Positions 20,842-27,802 of a stretch of 64,000 bases of DNA are shown one piece after another. The position numbers and the translations under genes are program-made. Where the stretch lies: NCBI RefSeq assembly GCF_018100785.1, contig NZ_JAGJEC010000001.1, positions 682,001-746,000 on the forward strand. Reading direction: 5' to 3'. Under the pieces are notes generated by a model. The model ran no database searches. It was not told the DNA's origin and saw only the letters and a list, made by a program, of their open reading frames with translations. Numbering within the stretch: position 1 is the first letter of the stretch; the number at the start of each line of letters is the position of its first letter. Source of the stretch: Maribacter sp. MMG018 (GTDB taxonomy: Bacteria; Bacteroidota; Bacteroidia; Flavobacteriales; Flavobacteriaceae).

Positions 20842-21198
20842 ATGGGAACTGTAAGTGTAGACAATATTAGGGTGTATGCCTATCATGGCTGTCTTTCGGA
20901 AGAAACAAGAATAGGAAGTGATTATTTGGTGAACGTAACGGTTAAGGCAGACCTTTCCCAAGCCTCTGTAACGGACGAACTAAAGAACACGGTAGACTAT
21001 GTTCACATAAACAAAATAGTGGCACAGGAAATGGCTATACCCTCTAAATTGTTGGAGCATGTGGCCAAAAGAATCGGGGATAGGATATTTAATGAAATAC
21101 CGATGGTAAAAAAATCAAAGATATCTGTTTCTAAAGTGAATCCACCTATAAATGGAGATGTAGAAAAAGTTTCGGTAAAACTTAGTTTTCACCGATAA
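20842..21198 (+). CDS. folB: Dihydroneopterin aldolase
   Basis: Cleaves 7,8-dihydroneopterin to 6-hydroxymethyl-dihydropterin and glycolaldehyde in folate synthesis (cytoplasm). 118 residues, the usual length. Visible family features: VSVDNIRVYAYHGCLSEE at the N-terminus with the conserved Y-H-G-C-E cluster, TVDYVHINKIV, SKLLEHVAKRI, and the C-terminal SKVNPPINGDVEKVSV with the K-x-N-P-P motif that carries the catalytic lysine. It has its own -7 element and is followed by the tRNA-Cys genes. No other folate genes are nearby. Confidence 0.93.
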   Translation: MGTVSVDNIRVYAYHGCLSEETRIGSDYLVNVTVKADLSQASVTDELKNTVDYVHINKIVAQEMAIPSKLLEHVAKRIGDRIFNEIPMVKKSKISVSKVNPPINGDVEKVSVKLSFHR

Positions 21199-21257
21199 AC
21201 AATAAGGCGTTTGTTTCGTTAAATAATTATTTTGAGATAGTTTTATAATACTAAAAA

Positions 21258-21328
21258 GGCATTGTGGCTGAACGGTTAGGCAAAACTCCGCAAGAGTTCT
21301 TATAGTGGTTCGAATCCACTCGATGCCT
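21258..21328 (+). tRNA. Atypical tRNA-Cys (GCA) copy, possibly degenerate
   Basis: A 71-nt cloverleaf aligns base for base with the canonical tRNA-Cys at 21463. The acceptor stem (GGCATTG/CGATGCC), T arm (AGTGG/CCACT with loop TTCGAAT) and U73 are intact. The anticodon arm is altered: position 33 is C instead of the near-universal U, position 38 is G, and the outermost anticodon-stem pair is A-C. CCA is not encoded (sequence continues CTA), unlike the second copy. It could be a decaying duplicate or a specialised tRNA. Anticodon reading GCA is by alignment. Confidence 0.6.
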
Positions 21329-21439
21329 CTAGTTTTTCTTAAGATTTGTTTTTCCGGTTCTTGATACTTTTCTACCAAAAAGGATGCTTAAGTTTTAAAC
21401 AAACTCACTTTTCTAATAAGCCGAAAGAATTTATTTTAC

Positions 21440-21447
21440 TAAATTTG
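21440..21447 (+). promoter_or_regulatory. -7 promoter element for tRNA-Cys
   Basis: TAAATTTG, exact TAnnTTTG, 15 nt before the first base of the canonical tRNA-Cys. Confidence 0.5.
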
Positions 21448-21462
21448 CACTCGATTTAAAAT

Positions 21463-21536
21463 GGCATCGTGGCCGAGTGGCTAGGCAGAGCTCTGCAAAA
21501 GCTTGTACAGCGGTTCGAATCCGCTCGATGCCTCCA
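21463..21536 (+). tRNA. tRNA-Cys (anticodon GCA), CCA encoded
   Basis: Acceptor stem GGCATCG/CGATGCC, D arm GCC/GGC, anticodon stem GAGCT/AGCTT around loop CTGCAAA (anticodon GCA), T arm AGCGG/CCGCT around TTCGAAT, discriminator T and encoded CCA. All canonical. Preceded by an exact -7 element and followed directly by a terminator. Confidence 0.95.
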
Positions 21537-21540
21537 GAAA

Positions 21541-21569
21541 AGCCTTCCTGTTCAGGAAGGCTTTTTTTA
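21541..21569 (+). terminator. Terminator after tRNA-Cys
   Basis: AGCCTTCCT / AGGAAGGCT stem (9-10 bp) followed by seven T. It abuts the stop codon of the convergent DoxX-like gene and may serve mainly the plus strand. Confidence 0.85.
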
Positions 21570-21968
21570 TTAGGCCTGTAAAAGAAATATCAGAAAAACC
21601 GTAGGTATTAAATAAACCACGATCGTTCTGGCACCTTCGTAGTCTTTTGCCACTCTTTGCCCAAACAATAACATTAGCAGCGTTAAAGAACAGAGTAAGG
21701 CCCCGTATAAGGCCATAACGGTAGTACCGACAGTTAAAATGCTATAGAGGCCAATGGTACAGAGAATACCGGCCACTACTTCGCTAACCAAGACAATAAA
21801 CAACAAAACAGGAACTATATCTTTAAAGAGCGTTTTTGAAAAATGCTCTTTTAACCAAGACACATTTCCTTTCCAATCAAAAATTTTGTCAATACCACTT
21901 TGAAAAAAAGTAATGATCAAAAATAGCAGTAATACTGTTTCTGTTGCATGGTTCAGAAGAGTTTCCAT
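21570..21968 (-). CDS. DoxX-like small integral membrane protein
   Basis: 132 residues with four hydrophobic segments (about 10-22, 50-70, 75-95 and 112-130), as in the DoxX/DoxD-like family of inner-membrane proteins of uncertain function. Features: FFQSGIDKIFDWKGN after the first helix (the F-x-x-G-x-x-K pattern common in DoxX proteins) and the central SEVVAGILCTIGLYS. Four bases downstream of holB on the same strand, so probably co-transcribed. The family call comes from overall pattern; no catalytic residue is known. Confidence 0.6.
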   Translation of the reverse strand: METLLNHATETVLLLFLIITFFQSGIDKIFDWKGNVSWLKEHFSKTLFKDIVPVLLFIVLVSEVVAGILCTIGLYSILTVGTTVMALYGALLCSLTLLMLLFGQRVAKDYEGARTIVVYLIPTVFLIFLLQA

Positions 21969-21972
21969 ATTA

Positions 21973-23133
21973 TTAATTGGTTTGAGTTGCTTTTTTATGT
22001 AAAAGTCTTGTAAGCCTAATGGATAGATCGGTAAATATCAATTTGGCATTTCCGTTACGTTCTATATGGTAAATGGCATTTTCCAATTCTTCCGTAATCG
22101 TTAAAATATTGTTCTCGTGTATAAAGGGGGCAAACTTTGCCAACTGAAATCCATCAGCATGAATTTTCATATAGGCCAGTTCATCGACCCCGTAATTTAT
22201 CAATAATGCCTGCCTCATTACCATAATGCAGTAATGAAGAAATTTTTTTTGTGTTTCCCTACCTGTTTTCGACAGTTCGTCGCTCCAAAGTATAAGTTCG
22301 TGAATAACCGCTTTGTTGCCTTTGGCCTTAAAGGCACTTCGCACCCATTGCACAAACCATTTTTCAAAAACCAAGTCTTCAGAGTCTTTGTTGAGCAAGT
22401 CCAGTGCTTTGTTGAAATTGCCGTTGGCCTCATGGGCGATTTGCGCAGCTTCTTGTGTAGAAGCACCATTTTTTATCAAGGCATCCGTTATGGCATTCTC
22501 CGCTAAAGGTGGAAAATGCAAGATTTGACACCTAGAGCGTATGGTTTGTATAATCTGCTCTTCGTCTTGGCATAGAAGCAGGAAAACGGTTTGTTCCGGT
22601 GGCTCCTCTATTAGTTTCAATAATTTATTGGCCGCGGATAGATTCATTTTTTCGGCCATCCAGATAATCATTACCTTATAACCGCCTTCATATGATTTGA
22701 GCGACAATTTTTTTACAATATCCTGAGCTTCATCAACACCTATTTGCCCCTGCTTTTTTTCAATTCCGATAAGTTGGTGCCAGTCGAAAAGATTTCCGTA
22801 TGGTTGTTCTTTCATGAAATCTCTCCATTCCTGTATATAATGGTCGCTTACGGCGTGTGATTTTGCTTTGTCGGTATTGGCCACCGGAAAGGCAAAATGT
22901 ACATCGGGGTGCGAGAATGAATTGAATTTCAGGTTACAAGAAACGTTGCCCCCTTCATTTTCGCCGTTCGTATTACCACAGATCAAGTATTGGGCATAGG
23001 CCAAGGCCATGGGCAAAACCCCGCAACCTTCTGGCCCCACGAATAACTGGGCATGTGGAACCCTTCCTGCATCCGCGGTTTTCACCAAGTGGTTTTTTAT
23101 ATGTGAAAGCCCTAAAACATCCTTAAAAAACAT
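21973..23133 (-). CDS. holB: DNA polymerase III subunit delta'
   Basis: Clamp-loader subunit of the replicative polymerase, 386 residues. N-terminal AAA+ domain with HAQLFVGPEGCG at the Walker A position; the lysine is missing, which is usual for delta' because it does not hydrolyse ATP. Further features: the conserved block GIDEAQ-like (GQIGVDEAQDIVKKLSLKSY), YKVMIIWMAEKMNLSAANKL (Walker B-like region), LLKLIEEPPEQTVFLLL and the sensor RSRCQILHFPPL (SRC motif). Start at 23133 gives MFFKDVLGL, a standard opening for the family. Divergent from pgk. Confidence 0.9.
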   Translation of the reverse strand: MFFKDVLGLSHIKNHLVKTADAGRVPHAQLFVGPEGCGVLPMALAYAQYLICGNTNGENEGGNVSCNLKFNSFSHPDVHFAFPVANTDKAKSHAVSDHYIQEWRDFMKEQPYGNLFDWHQLIGIEKKQGQIGVDEAQDIVKKLSLKSYEGGYKVMIIWMAEKMNLSAANKLLKLIEEPPEQTVFLLLCQDEEQIIQTIRSRCQILHFPPLAENAITDALIKNGASTQEAAQIAHEANGNFNKALDLLNKDSEDLVFEKWFVQWVRSAFKAKGNKAVIHELILWSDELSKTGRETQKKFLHYCIMVMRQALLINYGVDELAYMKIHADGFQLAKFAPFIHENNILTITEELENAIYHIERNGNAKLIFTDLSIRLTRLLHKKATQTN

Positions 23134-23226
23134 AGATTCAAATATAGTTGTTTTTAACCCATTTTCGAATTATGCCATAGAGATATAAATTAACCCGCCG
23201 GAGTTTTTTCTCCCCCTATTAATCTT

Positions 23227-23234
23227 TACATTTG
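23227..23234 (+). promoter_or_regulatory. -7 promoter element for pgk
   Basis: TACATTTG, exact TAnnTTTG, 24 nt before the pgk ATG; a T-run lies at the -33 position. Confidence 0.55.
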
Positions 23235-23258
23235 CGACTTACTTAAAATCAAGATCTC

Positions 23259-24449
23259 ATGAAAACACTGGACGACTATAATTTTGAAAATAAGAAAGCA
23301 TTGATCAGGGTAGATTTTAATGTACCCCTGAATGAGAATTTTGAAGTAACGGATACCAATAGAATAGAAGCGGCCAAGCCTACTATTATAAAAGTGTTGG
23401 AAGACGGGGGAAGTGCTGTATTAATGAGTCATCTAGGAAGGCCAAAAGGAGTTAGAAACCCTGATTTGTCTTTAAAACATATTTGCTCAAAAGTATCTGA
23501 AATTATAGGTGTTGCAGTAAAATTTGTGGATGATTGTGTTGGTGAAGAGGCAGAGAAGGCCGTTGCCGAACTTCAAAATGGAGAAGTTCTTTTATTGGAG
23601 AACCTTAGATATTATGCGGAGGAAGAAAAAGGAGACGAGGCTTTTGCCGAAAAACTTTCTAAACTTGGCGACATTTATGTGAACGATGCTTTTGGAACCG
23701 CACATAGGGCCCATGCGTCTACAACGATAGTGGCAAAGTTTTTTCCGAACGCCAAATGCTTTGGATACTTATTGGCAAAAGAGATCGATGCCATTGAAAA
23801 AGTGATGAGAACTGGCGAAAAACCAATTTTGGCCATTTTAGGAGGAGCAAAGGTTTCATCTAAAATCACAATTATAGAAAACATTCTTGATAAGGTAGAC
23901 GACCTCATTATCGGTGGTGGTATGACCTACACATTCATCAAAGCACAGGGCGGACAAGTAGGAGATTCTATTTGCGAGGACGACAAAATGGATTTGGCAA
24001 TGGATATTTTAAAGCAAGCCAAAGAAAAAGGAGTAAACGTACATATTCCTGTAGATGTGTTGGCAGCCGATGCTTTTGATGCCAATGCAAAAACACAAGT
24101 GGTGGATGTAGACAAGATTCCTGCCGGATGGCAAGGGTTGGATGCAGGACCAAAAACATTGGAAAACTTTAAAAATGTCATACTTGGCGCAAAAACCATT
24201 CTTTGGAACGGCCCAGTAGGAGTTTTTGAAATGGAAAAATTCTCAAAAGGAACGATTGCTGTTGGAAACTACATAGATGAGGCTACTAAAAACGGAGCTT
24301 TTTCCCTTGTAGGAGGAGGAGATTCCGTAGCGGCCGTAAAACAATTTGGCTTCGAGAACAAAGTTAGTTATGTTTCTACCGGTGGTGGTGCCATGTTAGA
24401 AAGTTTAGAAGGTAAGACCTTACCCGGTATTGCAGCAATAAACGAGTAG
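23259..24449 (+). CDS. pgk: Phosphoglycerate kinase
   Basis: Transfers the acyl phosphate of 1,3-bisphosphoglycerate to ADP in glycolysis (cytoplasm). 396 residues, full length. Family motifs are all present: RVDFNVPLN (substrate-binding), [47 protein letters not shown], and the nucleotide-binding WNGPVGVFE with [10 protein letters not shown] near the C-terminus. Own promoter; the next gene starts 118 bp downstream after a region with no clear terminator. Confidence 0.98.
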   Translation: MKTLDDYNFENKKALIRVDFNVPLNENFEVTDTNRIEAAKPTIIKVLEDGGSAVLMSHLGRPKGVRNPDLSLKHICSKVSEIIGVAVKFVDDCVGEEAEKAVAELQNGEVLLLENLRYYAEEEKGDEAFAEKLSKLGDIYVNDAFGTAHRAHASTTIVAKFFPNAKCFGYLLAKEIDAIEKVMRTGEKPILAILGGAKVSSKITIIENILDKVDDLIIGGGMTYTFIKAQGGQVGDSICEDDKMDLAMDILKQAKEKGVNVHIPVDVLAADAFDANAKTQVVDVDKIPAGWQGLDAGPKTLENFKNVILGAKTILWNGPVGVFEMEKFSKGTIAVGNYIDEATKNGAFSLVGGGDSVAAVKQFGFENKVSYVSTGGGAMLESLEGKTLPGIAAINE

Positions 24450-24567
24450 TAAAGGCGTTATCGATTAACGGGACTAGGGAGAATATCCGCATTTTAAGAA
24501 AGAAAATTTTATTCTAACGGAAAAATGTACGATTTTCGTTGGTCCCGCTAAGAAATTTTACGCTACT

Positions 24568-26199
24568 ATGATCAAGTTAAAATTAAACTACTTCATTTTT
24601 TCAGGGCTTTTTGCATTGCCATTTTTTATGATGGCACAGGAAAAAGACTCTATAGTCTCAACTAAAAAAGAAAAGCTTGATGTTGAGGAGATGGTCTCCG
24701 ATACTATTGCTTTACAGGCCGAAGAGGTGATAGCCCTTTCTACAGTCGATTCTCTTCCGGACAACGATTTTGTCTTGATCAAATCTCCATTGACTAAAAA
24801 GTATGACCTTAAAGATAATGAGGTAGCAGCAAAGTATGATAGTCTATGGATGAAAGAATTGATAGCCAATGCGCCGCTATTCGATGAAATCTATGATGAA
24901 GTAACTACACTAGATCCTGATTCTACCTATGTTTACGACCTTGATACCGACACGCTAAAACTTCGTTTAGAAAAATTAAATCAAAAGACGCCTTTTAATA
25001 TAGCTTACAATCCATCGTTAGAGAATGTTATTAAGTCGTTCTTGACAAGAAAAAGGGGGCTTATGCAACGTATGTTGACCGCAAGTCAATTCTATTTCCC
25101 GCTTTTTGAACAACAAATGGACAATTATAATATTCCGTTGGAGATGAAATATTTGTCCATTATAGAATCTGCTTTAAACCCCAAGGCACGTTCACGTGTC
25201 GGGGCTACCGGATTGTGGCAGTTTATGTACAGCACGGGAAAGATGTATGACTTGGACGTAACCAGTTATGTAGATGAACGTAGCGACCCCATAAAGTCTA
25301 CAGAGGCGGCATGCAAGTATTTGTCAAAACTGTATGATATATTTAATGATTGGGACTTGGCATTGGCAGCATATAATTCTGGTCCGGGCAACGTTAACAA
25401 GGCCATTAGAAGGTCTGGAGGGTATAAAAACTACTGGAACATTAGAAGAAACCTCCCTAGGGAGACGGCTGGATATGTACCTGCATTCTTGGCCACCATG
25501 TATATTTTTGAATATGCCGAGGAACACGGCTTAAAGGGCAAAAAGATAGAAAGGCCCTATTTTGAAACGGATACGGTGCATGTAAAAAGCTTGATAACAT
25601 TTGATCAAATTTCCGAATTGGTAGGTATAGACAAAGAAGAACTGAAGATTTTGAATCCCTCTTATAAACTAAATGCGATACCCTATATTGAAGGTAAAAA
25701 TTATGCGCTAAGATTGCCCGTGGACGTAATGGGAAAATTCGTTGCCAACGAAGAGGCAATTTATGCCCATGTAGAGAAAGAGCTTAAAAGTAAGGAAAGC
25801 CCATTGCCACAATTGGTAAAACAAGCACAGGAGAATAGAATTCGATATAGGGTGCGAAGTGGCGATTATCTAGGAAAAATTGCTGAACGGTATGGTGTTA
25901 GGGTAAGTCAAATAAAAAACTGGAACGGTTTAAGGGGAAATAACCTTAGAATTGGACAACGGTTGACAATATACCCTAGAAGAAATGCTACAGCCTCCGT
26001 AAAGCCCAAAAACACTCCTTCTAAATCTACGGTTACGAGTAACACTAAGGTTCATGAAGTGCGCAGTGGAGACTCACTTTGGACAATTTCTAGAAAATAT
26101 CCAGGAATTAGTATTGAAAATTTACGAGAATGGAACGGTATTAGTGGGAATAATCTAAAACCGGGCACAAAATTAAAATTGTGCGATTGTTCATCGTAA
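24568..26199 (+). CDS. MltD-like lytic transglycosylase with two LysM domains
   Basis: Predicted periplasmic/outer-membrane enzyme cleaving the MurNAc-GlcNAc bond of peptidoglycan. 543 residues: signal peptide (FALPFFMMAQ), a 130-residue acidic N-terminal region, an SLT domain at about 165-330 and two LysM domains at about 425-472 and 495-541 (YRVRSGDYLGKIAERYGV; HEVRSGDSLWTISRKYP). The catalytic glutamate is at about residue 200 in YLSIIESALNPKARS, followed by GATGLWQFM and LALAAYNSGPGNV, the family 1D (MltD) signature. The DUF4837-like lipoprotein gene follows after 14 bp and is likely co-transcribed. Known E. coli MltD is of similar build; the precise role here is unproven. Confidence 0.9.
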   Translation: MIKLKLNYFIFSGLFALPFFMMAQEKDSIVSTKKEKLDVEEMVSDTIALQAEEVIALSTVDSLPDNDFVLIKSPLTKKYDLKDNEVAAKYDSLWMKELIANAPLFDEIYDEVTTLDPDSTYVYDLDTDTLKLRLEKLNQKTPFNIAYNPSLENVIKSFLTRKRGLMQRMLTASQFYFPLFEQQMDNYNIPLEMKYLSIIESALNPKARSRVGATGLWQFMYSTGKMYDLDVTSYVDERSDPIKSTEAACKYLSKLYDIFNDWDLALAAYNSGPGNVNKAIRRSGGYKNYWNIRRNLPRETAGYVPAFLATMYIFEYAEEHGLKGKKIERPYFETDTVHVKSLITFDQISELVGIDKEELKILNPSYKLNAIPYIEGKNYALRLPVDVMGKFVANEEAIYAHVEKELKSKESPLPQLVKQAQENRIRYRVRSGDYLGKIAERYGVRVSQIKNWNGLRGNNLRIGQRLTIYPRRNATASVKPKNTPSKSTVTSNTKVHEVRSGDSLWTISRKYPGISIENLREWNGISGNNLKPGTKLKLCDCSS

Positions 26200-26213
26200 A
26201 TTAGAGATACAAA

Positions 26214-27203
26214 ATGAAAAAAATCAGTACACTATTCCTAGTAACCTTTTTGTTTCTTACAGGATGTAAAGAAGGAAGTAAAAAATCTTATTTACCAGAG
26301 TCTATCGGGGCGTATAATACGCTTACCGTGGTCATTGACAATGAACTTTGGAAAGGCGATGTCGGAGACAATATAAGGGGGCATTTTGCCGCGCCGGCAC
26401 CAGGGCTTTCATGGGACGAGGCTCAGTTTACCATTACCCAAATACCACCACAAATTTTTTCGGGTTCGGTTCGTAATACCAGAGCCGTGCTATATGTTAT
26501 GGAAGATTCCTTGAACATTGCGCACATGAAAAAGGATATGTACGCAAAACCTCAATTGGTAGGGGTGATCAAGGGGAGAAACAAAAAAGAAATAATTGAG
26601 AACCTTAACAAGAAAGCTCCCGAATTTATAACCGATTTTAAGGAATTGGAACTGGCAGAGGCCCAAAAGAGATTTTTAAAATCGCTAAGTAAAGAAAAGG
26701 CATTACAAGAAAAGTTGGGTATTTCATTAGACCTACCATCTATTTATAAAGTAGGAAGGGAAGAAGATAATTTTGTGTGGATCGATAGGCAAATACAGAA
26801 AGGGAATATGAACATAATTGCCTACAGTGTTCCATGGGATACTTTTAGCAACGATTCTACTTTTGTTCAGGATATTGTAAAAATGAGGGATTCTATCGGA
26901 AAAATGTTTATTCCAGGAGAAGATATCCCTGGAAAGGATAATCATATGATTACTGAAAAGGCTTTTTCTCCTTACGTGTTTCCTGCCGAGGTTTCTGGAA
27001 GAAAGGCAGCCGAGGTAAGGGGAAGGTGGGAAATGTCGGCATATCCAATGGCAGGCCCTTTTTTAACCTATATTATCAACGATAAGCCAAACAATAGAAA
27101 ATTGGTTTTAGAGGGTTTTACTTTTGCACCTGCTACAAGAAAAAGAGATTATATGTTTGAATTGGAAGCTATATTGAAGACGGTTCGTTTTATAGAGCCG
27201 TAA
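26214..27203 (+). CDS. DUF4837-like lipoprotein
   Basis: 329 residues with a lipoprotein signal (FLVTFLFLTGCKEGS; lipobox LTGC), so an anchored envelope protein. The body is alpha/beta with no catalytic motif I recognise; phrases such as SIGAYNTLTVVIDNELWKG, APGLSWDEAQFTI and GRWEMSAYPMAGPFLTYIIND match my memory of the Bacteroidota-specific DUF4837 family. It is 14 bp after the lytic transglycosylase and ends before a strong terminator, so the two form one unit; a link to cell-wall turnover is inference from context. Confidence 0.7.
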   Translation: MKKISTLFLVTFLFLTGCKEGSKKSYLPESIGAYNTLTVVIDNELWKGDVGDNIRGHFAAPAPGLSWDEAQFTITQIPPQIFSGSVRNTRAVLYVMEDSLNIAHMKKDMYAKPQLVGVIKGRNKKEIIENLNKKAPEFITDFKELELAEAQKRFLKSLSKEKALQEKLGISLDLPSIYKVGREEDNFVWIDRQIQKGNMNIIAYSVPWDTFSNDSTFVQDIVKMRDSIGKMFIPGEDIPGKDNHMITEKAFSPYVFPAEVSGRKAAEVRGRWEMSAYPMAGPFLTYIINDKPNNRKLVLEGFTFAPATRKRDYMFELEAILKTVRFIEP

Positions 27204-27228
27204 TACCGAGGTATATAACGTAATAGAA

Positions 27229-27259
27229 AAAGGCTTGAGATATTTCTCAAGCCTTTTTT
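27229..27259 (+). terminator. Terminator after the DUF4837-like gene
   Basis: AGGCTTGAGA / TCTCAAGCCT, 10-bp stem with TATT loop, preceded by A5 and followed by T6; it can work in both directions and also ends the minus-strand small gene at 27326-27502. Confidence 0.88.
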
Positions 27260-27325
27260 ATGTTTTGTATTTTAAGTTGGTGGGTGTCTCGGGTTAAATA
27301 TTATCAACCCATATATGCTACTATC

Positions 27326-27502
27326 CTATAGATTACTAAAGGAAAACCCTGTGGAAACTCTAAAAACCAGCGCATACGTAGCAGCTAGAATCAAAAGAAA
27401 ACAAAACCACGAAAACAATTTAAAATAATGCTCTAAAATGAAGTTTCTCCAATTTTTAAAAGCCTCAACATAAATCTCTTTAATAAGTAAAAATTTCTCC
27501 AT
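27326..27502 (-). CDS. Small membrane protein, 58 aa, unrecognised
   Basis: ATG at 27502, stop TAG at 27326. The peptide starts MEKFLLIKEIYVEAFKNW, has a charged amphipathic N-terminal half and one hydrophobic segment at about residues 29-48 (LFSWFCFLLILAATYALVF). Support for a real gene: a membrane-protein-like composition with a single coherent transmembrane helix, a candidate promoter on the minus strand (TTG, 21 nt, then GATATTTG at 27530-27537, 7 of 8 to TAnnTTTG) giving a leader of about 20 nt, and a bidirectional terminator just past the stop. I do not recognise a family. Single-pass, inner membrane, is the prediction. Confidence 0.65.
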   Translation of the reverse strand: MEKFLLIKEIYVEAFKNWRNFILEHYFKLFSWFCFLLILAATYALVFRVSTGFSFSNL

Positions 27503-27529
27503 ACCTGATAATTATTAGTTCTTATGAGG

Positions 27530-27537
27530 CAAATATC
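27530..27537 (-). promoter_or_regulatory. Candidate -7 element for the 58-aa gene
   Basis: Minus-strand GATATTTG with an upstream TTG 21 nt away, within the 17-23 nt range reported for Bacteroidota promoters. Confidence 0.35.
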
Positions 27538-27754
27538 AACGGTTATGGATCAAATACTCAAAATATCGGTTTAAAGGTGCGTTTTTACTATAAAAAGAGA
27601 ACCATATTTTAAAAAATCTATAAACGGTAGAAATTTACGATTTATAGCACCCCAATTATGCGCTAGGTCTGTTTTATATTAGGGCTATAAGATTAAACAA
27701 GAAGGGAGGATGTCAAGTGTCCTTTCAAAAAAGGAAGCAGGATATAAGCAAAAA
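27538..27754. other. Intergenic region without a gene
   Basis: AT-rich, no open frame of interest on either strand. Bounded on the right by the terminator at 27755. Confidence 0.6.
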
Positions 27755-27780
27755 AGCCACTAACATTAGTGGCTTTTTTT
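27755..27780 (-). terminator. Bidirectional terminator after the OmpA-family gene
   Basis: AGCCACTAA / TTAGTGGCT stem with T7 on the right and A6 on the left, so it can end the minus-strand gene at 27803. Confidence 0.82.
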
Positions 27781-27802
27781 GCTTAGTTGGTTTTGCGATT
27801 TT

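Noticed and set aside
24450..24567. Short inverted sequences after pgk considered as a terminator
   Set aside because: Stems are imperfect or only 5 bp and no T-run follows.
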